5,245 nt of DNA from Pseudomonadota bacterium (GTDB taxonomy: Bacteria; Pseudomonadota; Gammaproteobacteria; Burkholderiales; Burkholderiaceae_F), in assembly GCA_021823635.1 (NCBI GenBank), contig JAKANT010000168.1, positions 1 to 5,245 on the forward strand, read 5' to 3'. The notes under the pieces were generated by a model. The model saw only the letters and a program-made list of their open reading frames with translations. It did no database searches and was not told where the DNA came from. Numbering within the stretch: position 1 is the first letter of the stretch; the number at the start of each line of letters is the position of its first letter. The translations under genes and the position numbers were made by a program. Positions 1 through 5,245 of this stretch are shown piece by piece.

Positions 1-689
1 TGTTTGGCCGTCACTGGCGGCGCTTCGCCGTCTATCGCGTCGGCCGGCAGCACTTTGTCCGTTTCGCGCAGCAGCGCCTGAATCGCTTCGATCAGCGAAG
101 CCCAGAAGCGGTTGTTCGACACGTTGGTCATGTCGGTGCGCGAGTTGTTGCCGGCACCGGCTGCGCCGCCGCCCCCGGGACTGGCGACTTGGGTCGCGGT
201 GGCGACGTTGCTGGTGACGTCGCGCTGCATGTTCAAGTAATCGACCCGATACAGCCGAAGGAACGGACGGTCTGGCGCGACCACGAGCACGCCGTCTTCG
301 ATGCTGTAGCGCATCTCCACTTGGCGGGCGACGCGCTCCAGGATCTGCGTAAGCGTCTGGTCGAGCGCCTGCAGCGTGACGTTGCCCTGCACGTCGGGGT
401 GCAGATCGAGATTGAGCTTGGCATCGCGCGCCAGCGTGAACAGAAGATCCTGCACCGGAATGTTCTGCACCGACACGCGGTAAGTCGGTTGCGGCGGCGC
501 AGCCTTGGGCGGCGGCAGCACGCGGCCTTCCGCAAGCGGCGGCGCGCCGCGTGACGTCAAAGCCGACGGCGCCGAGCGTTGCAGGTGCTGGTCCGACACC
601 GGCGGCGGCGGCTTTAGCGCGCATGCCGCAAGGCCGCACGCGCCTATCGACGCGACGATCGATCGCACGCAAACGCCGAGCGCCATCAT
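1..689 (-). CDS. mshL: MshL, MSHA pilus biogenesis secretin (N-terminal part, runs off window)
   Basis: The first 229 codons of a lipoprotein secretin are visible; the C-terminal secretin barrel lies beyond the left edge. MshL-type secretins form the outer-membrane pore through which the MSHA type IV-like pilus emerges. Residues 1-23 form a lipoprotein signal with lipobox LAAC, so Cys23 is the likely acylated residue. A proline-rich linker (about 27-67) follows. Next comes an STN-like N-domain (about 71-124: YRVSVQNIPVQDLLFTLA, then LDLHPDVQGNVTL). A second segment has the MshL-typical RLYRVDYLNMQRDVTSNV (about 145-162). A Gly/Ala-rich stretch (171-182) precedes SNNRFWASLIEAIQALL (191-207), which matches the region before the secretin core in this family. 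The start is the first of two adjacent ATGs (689-687). It overlaps the TGA of the upstream ATPase gene as ATGA, implying translational coupling. The frame is intact throughout. The main alternative is another type II/IV secretin; the RVDYLNMQR and FWASL regions favour MshL. Confidence 0.88.
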   Translation of the reverse strand, partial: MMALGVCVRSIVASIGACGLAACALKPPPPVSDQHLQRSAPSALTSRGAPPLAEGRVLPPPKAAPPQPTYRVSVQNIPVQDLLFTLARDAKLNLDLHPDVQGNVTLQALDQTLTQILERVARQVEMRYSIEDGVLVVAPDRPFLRLYRVDYLNMQRDVTSNVATATQVASPGGGGAAGAGNNSRTDMTNVSNNRFWASLIEAIQALLRETDKVLPADAIDGEAPPVTAK

Positions 690-1564
690 GCCTCCTGCAG
701 TCGTTTTGACCGCGAACCGAACATGCGGCGCCAAAAGTTGCGCCCGAACGCGCCCGCCGGCAGCGCGAGGTCGCCCTCGCCGCGCCCTACATCGCGCCAC
801 GTCACGGTGCGACCACCGCGCGCGAAGCACGCCAGCAGGGCCCGGTCTGCCAACAGATTCAGTCGGCGGCTGCGGCCGCCGCAACTGCGCACCAGCCGCT
901 TGATCGCCGCGGGCTCGAACAGCTGGCCACCGCGGTAGCCCGCCACATGCAGACGAAACTGGATGTAGGCGGCAACGTCGGACGGAGCAAGCGGCGGCAG
1001 CACCAGCTGCAACGAGATTCGATCGCGCAAGGCGCGCAAAGCGGGCTCGTGCAGCCGCTCGAGAAGCTCCGGCTGCCCAAACAGCGCAATCACGAGCAGC
1101 ATGCTGGCGCTGGATTCGAGGTTAGTCAGCAGCCGCACCTGCTCGAGCGCAGACGTCGACATCGCCTGCGCCTCGTCGATTAGCACTGCCACCCGAGATC
1201 CCTGGGCGTGGCGCTCGATCAGCGCGCGCTGCAGCGCTTCCAGCGCAGTTGGCGCCAGGTCGGCAACGCCCAGATCGCGCGCCAGCGCAGCGGTCAGTTC
1301 GGTGCCGTCGAGCGAGGGATTGGGCAGATAAACCAGCGAAAGCGCCGGCGGTGGCGCCTCGAGCAGCATGCGGCAAAGAGTCGACTTGCCAGTGCCGACT
1401 TCGCCGGTGACCAGCACGACCCCTTGTTCGTGGGCAAGCGCGTGCGCCAGTGCGCGCAGCACGTCGCCACGCCCGCCGCCAGCGAAGAAAAAGCGTGGGT
1501 TTGCGGTAATCGCAAACGGCGGTTCCGTCAGCGCGAAGTGACGCAGGTACAAGTCAGCCGACAT
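686..1564 (-). CDS. mshM: MshM, ExeA/GspA-type AAA+ ATPase of MSHA pilus biogenesis
   Basis: A complete 292-residue cytoplasmic ATPase of the ExeA/MshM family, which by family knowledge assists assembly or placement of the cognate secretin. The N-terminus MSADLYLRHFALTEPPFAIT is the family's hallmark opening (YLxHFxLxxxPFxxT) and is followed by NPRFFF. Walker A is GEVGTGKST (54-62), with Lys60 binding the phosphates. Walker B is VAVLIDEAQ (125-133), with Asp130 and Glu131. GQPEL (163-167) and LRDRIS (179-184) are conserved downstream elements. RRLNLLADRALL (233-244) is the sensor-2-like helix. Unlike Aeromonas ExeA there is no long C-terminal transmembrane and peptidoglycan-binding extension; the protein ends soon after the ATPase core with a basic tail, as MshM does. 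The start at 1564 is chosen because conservation begins there and a G-run lies 6 bases upstream. The frame stays open to 1675, but that 37-residue extension resembles nothing. It overlaps mshL by 4 bases (ATGA). Confidence 0.9.
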   Translation of the reverse strand: MSADLYLRHFALTEPPFAITANPRFFFAGGGRGDVLRALAHALAHEQGVVLVTGEVGTGKSTLCRMLLEAPPPALSLVYLPNPSLDGTELTAALARDLGVADLAPTALEALQRALIERHAQGSRVAVLIDEAQAMSTSALEQVRLLTNLESSASMLLVIALFGQPELLERLHEPALRALRDRISLQLVLPPLAPSDVAAYIQFRLHVAGYRGGQLFEPAAIKRLVRSCGGRSRRLNLLADRALLACFARGGRTVTWRDVGRGEGDLALPAGAFGRNFWRRMFGSRSKRLQEA

Positions 1565-1879
1565 CGATTTCCCCCCAAGGCGCAGCGGCGCAGACCGCTG
1601 CGTGGCTTGTGGCAAGCATTCTGCGAGGTCAGCTGTGGCCGCAATGTTGCGATTAAGGGCGGGCGCGGCTGCCATTTACGGCGCGCCGCTACCGTTGCTG
1701 GCGCTTCCTAGGCGCACGTTCGCAGCGCTGCAGCGCCGCGCGGCGGCTAGGCTCGGCCTGACGAGCGGGGCATTGCTTCGTAACTTCTCTCGAGTCAGAC
1801 AGGTTGCGCCTGGCGCGCGAACGAGCGCTGTAGACCACGTTGCCTGTAACCAAAAAGGGAGGCCGATCCGCCGCGACAT
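1565..1879. other. Divergent intergenic stretch between mshM and the FG-GAP pseudogene
   Basis: About 315 bases with no coding frame that resembles a protein. It should contain the mshM promoter, but I see no convincing -35/-10 pair: the best minus-strand candidate is TTGCGG with CAGAAT 15 bases later, which is too weak to call. Two abutting GC-rich 12-base palindromes lie at 1725-1736 and 1734-1745; in DNA this GC-rich they may be chance. A purine-rich AAAAAGGGAGG at 1852-1862 (plus strand) could be a leftover ribosome binding site of the pseudogene, but no clear start codon with matching frame and spacing follows. The signal peptide expected for a propeller protein is not readable here, so the original 5' end is probably lost or too decayed to see. 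Confidence 0.5.
1571..1576 (-). promoter_or_regulatory. Ribosome binding site of mshM
   Basis: On the minus strand a run of six G (GGGGGG) is separated by AAATCG (6 bases) from the ATG at 1564-1562. It is a plausible, G-rich variant of a Shine-Dalgarno site. It supports the 292-residue start over the upstream in-frame start at 1675, which has no such element. Confidence 0.6.
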
Positions 1880-2917
1880 GTATCGAAGCGGGCAACCCAG
1901 GGCGCAGCGGCGCGCTGCTGGCTGCGGCCGGCTCGCATGGGCGCGCTTGGTGGCGGGTTTGTCACGCGTCGGGTAATGCGCCGCTGCATGCGGGCACAGC
2001 GCGAGAGGACAGCGATGGGGGTGTCGATTATGTAATTTGCATCCTGAGGCGCAGCCTGGCGCCCGATCGCGCAATTGCAGCCGTGCAGCGGCGCGCCGGC
2101 CATTTTCCGGGTCTGCCTTGGCTCCGTCTTCCGACGGCCATACCTCGGCGGCGGCCGCTCCCCGTGACGAAAGCGGCACTGGGAGCCCTCGGGCGCGACG
2201 AGCGGCGCATTCTAGGAAAGCGGCGCGGCCTACGCCTTCGCCCGCCGAGACCAGGCGTCAACCGGAAAAAGGCGGTATTGCACTCAGACGCGCAGCAAGC
2301 GGGGCGCGCTTCCGTTCCTCGGTCGGGCTTCCGGCAGACGGCACGACGCTCGCGGTGGGCGCGCCGCGTGAAGCGGTAGCTGATCTGCTGGCACGACGTC
2401 TGGCAGCCAGCGGCGCGCCAACGGGGGCGCGGTGTACCTCTTCGCCCGGCACGGGGCCTACTGGTCGTTGAACACCAAAGTCGGCGCCAAGCCGCACGCT
2501 GCGGGAACTTGGTATGGCTCGGGGCCGTGGCGCTGTCAGCAAACGCCCATACCTTTGCCTTTGGTGCAAGGGTCCGAGCCGACGCGGGCACCGCGCTTGC
2601 TGCCGGCTCGGTACACGTCTTTGTCCGTGACGCGGCGCACTGGGCGACGATGGCGCAGGCTGCGGCATCGATGGCCGTCCGGAGCAGAAAATCGCGGGCC
2701 GCGGCGTCGCTCGTTTACGACAGACGCAAGGCCGGTGGACGAAGCGCGCCCATCTGAAGGCGATACAGCCGACGCAGGACGATGCTTTTGGGGCAAGCGT
2801 CGCGCTGTCGGCTCGCGCGGACACACGTTGGCGATCGGCGCGCCCCGCCTCGATGACCCGACGGACGCCGCACCGAAAGGGCACGAGGCGAATCGGCCTG
2901 CCGTCTATGTTTTCTGA
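1880..2917 (+). pseudogene. Decayed FG-GAP (integrin-alpha-like beta-propeller) repeat protein gene
   Basis: No single frame is open across this region, but reading all three plus-strand frames recovers remnants of the FG-GAP repeat consensus (FGxSVALSxDGxTLAVGAPxED ... GAVYVFxR ... W). In order: IEAGNPGRSGALLAAAGSHG (from 1882) and DSDGGVDYVI (2008-2037), both weak matches; FSGSALAPSSDGHTSAAAAP (from 2103); GAAYAFARRDQAST (2222-2263); RFRSSVGLPADGTTLAVGAP (from 2307); GGAVYLFARHGAYWS (from 2423); AVALSANAHTFAFGA (2524-2568) and GSVHVFVRDAAHW (2605-2643); a shortened blade ending AASLVYDRR (2701-2727); DDAFGASVALSA (2778-2813), GHTLAIGAP (from 2819) and a final AVYVF before TGA (2915-2917). 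Blade pitch is about 200 bases (FG positions near 2103, 2310, 2510), or 66-69 codons, normal for this family. About eight frame changes separate the pieces, and the readable pieces carry no internal stops. Such proteins are usually exported and may bind ligands or cations. The 5' boundary is uncertain; the family call rests on recognised motifs. Confidence 0.75.
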
Positions 2918-2962
2918 GCGATTGTTCCGACGCAGTGCAGGCCGGTTCTCGCGTGGCGAAGG

Positions 2963-4330
2963 CTAGCGCCCCTGCAAGGCCTGCAGTCGGTTCGCGGCGA
3001 ACTTGGCCGCGTCGCCCTTGGCGCCGGATTGCAGAAACGCGCGGTAGTGGGCGGCCGCGCGCGCCCGATCCCCCATCGTGTCCAGGCTAACGCCCTTCAG
3101 AAACGTAATGCCGGGATCGCCCGGCAGCAGCCGGTCGAAGTCCTCGAACGCCTGCAAAGCCGCCGCCGGTTCGCGCGCTTCGAGATGCAACGAGCCGGCA
3201 AGTTTGTGCGCCTGCGCCTCGTGCGGGTAAATCTGGCGTGCCGCCTGCGCATAGCGCAGTGCGTCGGTGCGCTTGCCTTGCGCCGCCAGGCAGCGCGCCA
3301 TCAGCACATGGGCCGCGTAATCCTGCGGCGCGTGTTGCAGCGCGAGGGCGAACTGACTCTCGGCCTCGGGCAGCTTCTTCGCCGCCATGGCCATCTCGCC
3401 GCGCTTGCAGGCATCGACCGCAGGCTTTAACGCGCGCAGGCGCGCCGTGCGGTCCATGAAGCGCTCGCGCCGCGCATCCGCGCCCAGACTGGCCGCGTAC
3501 TGCGTCTGCGCTAGTTGCTGCGCCGTCTCCATGCGCTCGCGGCTCATCGGATGCGACGCGAACATCGTGGCCAAGAGCGACGGCTTGGCTTTCTCTTCCC
3601 GCACCAGCAACGCTTGCAGGCGCGTCATGCCGTCGGCCGGATAGCCGCTCCGGACCATGTACTGCTGGCCGAGCGCATCGGCTTCGCGCTCGTTGTCGCG
3701 CGAGTAAGAGGCCAGCATCGCGCTGGCGCCGATCTGTCCGGCGACGGTCGCCAGTGCGCCCCAGCGCGAATCCGAGACGGCCACCGCCAGTCCGACCAGC
3801 GCGGCCTCGGCGAGCAGCGCCTGCCCACGCCGCTGCGCGGAGTGCCGCGCGTTGACGTGCGCGATTTCGTGCCCGAGCAGGGCGGCAAGCTGCGCTTCGT
3901 CTTCGAGCTCCGACATGATTCCGCGCGTCAGCGCCATCGCCCCGCCGGGAAACGTGTAGGCATTGACGTAGTTGGCATTGAGCACGCGGTACGAATACGG
4001 CATCGCCGGGCGGTGGCTCACCTTGTGCAGGGCGCCGCCGACTTCGGCGACGTAACGATTGAGGTCGGCGTCCTGCACGGCCCCAAGGTCGCGCGAGAAC
4101 TGGTGCGGCGCGAAGCGGCGGTCGATCGCGCGCTCTTCCTCTTCGGTCATGCCGACCAGGATGCCTTGCCCGGTCACCGGCGAGATGGCGCAGCCCGACA
4201 GCGCGGCGCTTGTGGCCGCAGCCGCGGAAGCGCCAAAAAGCCAAAGGACATCCCGCCGCGTCAGGCGATTTTGAGCCACGCGGCGCGCCAGCCCTTCCAG
4301 CACCGTTTCGCCGTCGACCGCTGCACGCAT
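2963..4330 (-). CDS. M48-family zinc metalloprotease with Tat/lipoprotein N-terminus and TPR-like C-terminus
   Basis: A complete 455-residue protease resembling BepA (YfgC) in plan: an M48 domain then TPR-like helices. In E. coli BepA works in outer-membrane protein quality control; a similar envelope role here is inference. The zinc site is HEIAH (154-158: ligands His154 and His158, catalytic Glu155) with EREAD (214-218) supplying the third ligand, probably Glu214. ASHP (258-261) is a conserved M48 element. NAYTFPGGAMALTRGIM (123-139) is the usual stretch before the active site. Helical TPR-like repeats cover about 305-450. The N-terminus has a twin-arginine motif (TRRDVLW, 24-30), a hydrophobic Ala-rich stretch and lipobox LSGC (44-47), then CAISPVTG, similar to the CAxNPVTG start of many M48 lipoproteins. 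TAG lies in frame just upstream, so the start is ATG 4330 or a later codon. GTG at 4279 (codon 18) would give a shorter signal and has GGAAGGG upstream, whereas ATG 4330 has no clear ribosome binding site. No terminator hairpin is evident in 2918-2962. Confidence 0.9.
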   Translation of the reverse strand: MRAAVDGETVLEGLARRVAQNRLTRRDVLWLFGASAAAATSAALSGCAISPVTGQGILVGMTEEEERAIDRRFAPHQFSRDLGAVQDADLNRYVAEVGGALHKVSHRPAMPYSYRVLNANYVNAYTFPGGAMALTRGIMSELEDEAQLAALLGHEIAHVNARHSAQRRGQALLAEAALVGLAVAVSDSRWGALATVAGQIGASAMLASYSRDNEREADALGQQYMVRSGYPADGMTRLQALLVREEKAKPSLLATMFASHPMSRERMETAQQLAQTQYAASLGADARRERFMDRTARLRALKPAVDACKRGEMAMAAKKLPEAESQFALALQHAPQDYAAHVLMARCLAAQGKRTDALRYAQAARQIYPHEAQAHKLAGSLHLEAREPAAALQAFEDFDRLLPGDPGITFLKGVSLDTMGDRARAAAHYRAFLQSGAKGDAAKFAANRLQALQGR

Positions 4331-4551
4331 GAAAAAAGTCTACTTTGGGCGTACGGACGCCGCCGGCCCTGCAACGACTCTGCCCATGGCGGCTGCCGCG
4401 CACCCTAAAAAGCACGCAGACGTTCGAGCGCGTTGTGGTGCCCGTGCAACGCGACGCCAATCGACGCATGCGGACAGCGGGCATCGCGGCTTCCCACGCC
4501 CTGGCGGCACGGCACCCGCCCCGAACGCGGACCGACCTCCGGACCTTGCGC

Positions 4552-4570
4552 CGTTGACGGTGCGTTGACG
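4552..4570 (+). promoter_or_regulatory. Possible promoter or operator element: paired CGTTGACG repeats
   Basis: CGTTGACG occurs at 4552-4559 and again at 4563-4570, an 11-base spacing equal to about one helical turn. Each contains TTGACG, close to the sigma-70 -35 consensus. However, no good -10 follows at 16-18 bases: TCGAAA at 4577-4582 is the only AT-rich candidate for the first copy. The pair could equally be a direct-repeat operator, or chance. Confidence 0.25.
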
Positions 4571-4604
4571 CTGGCTTCGAAAAATGGCGCCGGCGTACAG
4601 CAGC

Positions 4605-4611
4605 GAAAGGA
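4605..4611 (+). promoter_or_regulatory. Ribosome binding site of the secreted beta-sandwich protein
   Basis: GAAAGGA lies 6 bases before ATG 4618. It is a good Shine-Dalgarno site that fixes the start, and the protein read from there opens with a clean signal peptide. Confidence 0.7.
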
Positions 4612-4617
4612 CGATCC

Positions 4618-5085
4618 ATGAATGCGCGGTCCATCCGGCTCACCGTCGCCGTGCTGGCGGCGACACTGGCGGCACCTGCGGCGATCGCACAGGCGCCGCC
4701 GCCCAAAGCGCCGCCGGTCAAGGCCGAGCCCCCGCCGCAATTGGCGCTGCGGTGGCTGGCGGGCATCGGTGTGGCGCCGGCGCGCGTCACGGCCGGCAGC
4801 AAAGGCGTGGTCACCGTGACGCTGCTGCGGCCGGCGTTCAATGACCTCACGGTGGGGTTGTCGGTCAGCCCGGGCCACCCCGAAGAGAGCGGCCTCTGGA
4901 TCGCGGCCGATGCCGTCTTCATCGTTCCCGCGTCGCTGCGGGTGCCCAAGGGCCAGGACCGGGCGAGCTTCGAGATCTCGACCCGCGCCAGCGGTCTGTG
5001 GTCGGGCACCCGGACCTTCACCCTTGGCGCTTCCTACGGCGGCGAGAGGGTGTCGACCACCTTCACCGTCGCTTACCCCAACTGA
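4618..5085 (+). CDS. Small secreted protein with a single beta-sandwich (Ig-like) domain
   Basis: A 155-residue protein of unknown function. Residues 1-24 form a Sec signal peptide: Arg4 and Arg7, a hydrophobic core (LTVAVLAATLAA), then AIA before Gln25, fitting signal peptidase I cleavage at AIA|Q. A Pro/Lys-rich linker (26-40) leads to one domain (about 42-155). Its pattern resembles a repeat common in bacterial surface proteins: GVAPARVTAGSKGVVTVTL (51-69), LSVSP (81-85), VPASLRVPKG (103-112), ASFEIST (116-122) and ASYGGERVSTTFTV (138-151). This matches the generic scheme 'VxPxxVxxGSxxTGTVTL ... VPASVTVPAG ... ATFTVTT ... ASYGG...TLTV'. I read it as a beta-sandwich of Ig-like type, inferred from motif pattern only. 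There are no cysteines in the mature part, no anchor and no catalytic motif, so it is probably periplasmic or secreted with a binding or structural role. It is read divergently from the protease gene. The start is fixed by GAAAGGA 6 bases upstream. Confidence 0.8.
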   Translation: MNARSIRLTVAVLAATLAAPAAIAQAPPPKAPPVKAEPPPQLALRWLAGIGVAPARVTAGSKGVVTVTLLRPAFNDLTVGLSVSPGHPEESGLWIAADAVFIVPASLRVPKGQDRASFEISTRASGLWSGTRTFTLGASYGGERVSTTFTVAYPN

Positions 5086-5120
5086 GCGGGAGACGCCGCA
5101 CGGCACCCGGCGGGCAGGAG

Positions 5121-5245
5121 ATGCGTCGGCCACATTCCGCATTGCGCGCGCCCGCCTTCGGTGAAGGGCGATGCGCCCGCCGAGCGCTAGCGGTTGCGGT
5201 CGCCGCCGCGCTCTACGCGCCGCCATCGCGCGCGGTGTCCGTGGT
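5121..5245 (+). CDS. Probable start of an exported protein (truncated by window end)
   Basis: From ATG 5121 the frame stays open to the right edge (41 codons). The product has an Arg-rich segment and then a hydrophobic Ala/Val stretch, RRALAVAVAAALYAPPSRA (20-38), which looks like a signal peptide ending in SRA before VSV. It begins 35 bases after the stop of the beta-sandwich gene on the same strand, so the two could be co-transcribed. AGGAG (5116-5120) directly abuts the ATG, which is too close for a normal Shine-Dalgarno spacing. The true start may therefore be a downstream non-ATG codon, and the N-region before the twin Arg is long. Nothing can be said about function. High GC makes open frames common, so this call is tentative. 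Confidence 0.4.
   Translation, partial: MRRPHSALRAPAFGEGRCARRALAVAVAAALYAPPSRAVSV

Larger units (their letters stand above)
4331..4617. promoter_or_regulatory. Divergent control region between the M48 protease and the beta-sandwich protein
   Basis: This 287-base gap separates two outward-facing start codons, so it should carry promoters for both genes. On the protease side I find no recognisable -10/-35 pair on the minus strand; there is only a short inverted repeat (GGCGT-ACGG-ACGCC, 4348-4361) near the start codon. On the plus side two TTGACG hexamers lie 11 bases apart near 4554-4570. Open frames exist in the gap on both strands, but none looks like a protein. Confidence 0.45.

Noticed and set aside
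1565..1675. N-terminal extension of mshM to an upstream start
   Set aside because: The extra 37 residues do not resemble the family, and the conserved start plus a G-run ribosome site lie at 1564.
1725..1745. Two abutting 12-base GC palindromes as an operator or terminator
   Set aside because: They are built only of GC-rich alternations common throughout the window, have no T-run, and sit far from the nearest start codons.
2258..2884. Long open frame on the minus strand (208 codons)
   Set aside because: It lies antisense to the FG-GAP remnants, its product is low-complexity Arg/Ala/Pro with no recognisable motif, and long antisense frames are expected in GC-rich DNA.
2432..2917. An intact 161-codon plus-strand gene
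   Set aside because: Its two ends match FG-GAP blades, but the middle is read in the wrong frame; the neighbouring frames carry the matching blade pieces. It is a segment of the pseudogene rather than a gene.
1880..2917. Frameshifts as assembly or sequencing errors
   Set aside because: mshM, the visible part of mshL and the M48 protease gene are intact over almost 3 kb with the same composition, so errors confined to this 1 kb are unlikely. Raw reads would settle it.
4348..4361. Short hairpin (5-base stem, 4-base loop) in the leader of the protease gene
   Set aside because: The stem is too short to call a regulatory structure in DNA this GC-rich.
3087..5021. Very long minus-strand open frame (644 codons) overlapping the protease and beta-sandwich genes
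   Set aside because: It is out of frame with the M48 protease, which carries the clear motifs on the same strand. The product is Arg/Gly/Ala-rich without domain features, so it is a shadow frame.
4405..5226. Minus-strand open frame of 273 codons
   Set aside because: It is antisense to the gene with the signal peptide, good ribosome site and domain pattern, and its own product is Arg/Pro-rich and unrecognisable.
1..5245. CRISPR arrays, tRNA/rRNA genes, insertion-sequence ends, or a new defence system
   Set aside because: I saw no regularly spaced repeats, tRNA-like arms, transposase motifs or flanking inverted repeats, and no defence-type domains.

Overview
The window is high-GC DNA (about two thirds G+C by eye) with dense, same-biased coding frames. 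The gene families point to a betaproteobacterium, most likely of the Burkholderiales or a related order: an MSHA-type pilus secretin and its AAA ATPase, and an M48 metalloprotease with C-terminal TPR-like helices. The taxonomic call is inference from gene types and composition only.

Layout. (1) Positions 1-1564, minus strand: the start of an MSHA (type IV-like) pilus biogenesis operon, with the ExeA/MshM-type ATPase first and the outer-membrane secretin MshL second. The two genes share an ATGA overlap, and mshL runs off the left edge. (2) 1565-1879: a divergent intergenic stretch with no gene that I can support. (3) About 1880-2917, plus strand: a decayed gene for an FG-GAP (integrin-alpha-like beta-propeller) repeat protein. 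Remnants of about six blades can be read, but only by changing reading frame about eight times, so this is a pseudogene. (4) 2963-4330, minus strand: an intact M48-family zinc metalloprotease with a twin-arginine/lipobox N-terminus and TPR-like helices. It converges on the pseudogene. (5) 4331-4617: a divergent control region. (6) 4618-5085, plus strand: a small secreted protein with one beta-sandwich domain of the kind usually found in tandem in bacterial surface proteins. (7) 5121 to the right edge: the probable start of another exported protein.

How the parts fit: every gene except the MshM ATPase encodes, or once encoded, an exported or envelope-associated protein (pilus secretin, surface-type propeller, envelope protease, secreted beta-sandwich protein, signal-peptide ORF). 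MshM and MshL act together in pilus assembly. Nothing in the sequence ties the protease or the secreted proteins to the pilus beyond proximity. The most unusual item is the FG-GAP pseudogene, because it is invisible to single-frame gene calling and because all its frame changes go the same way.
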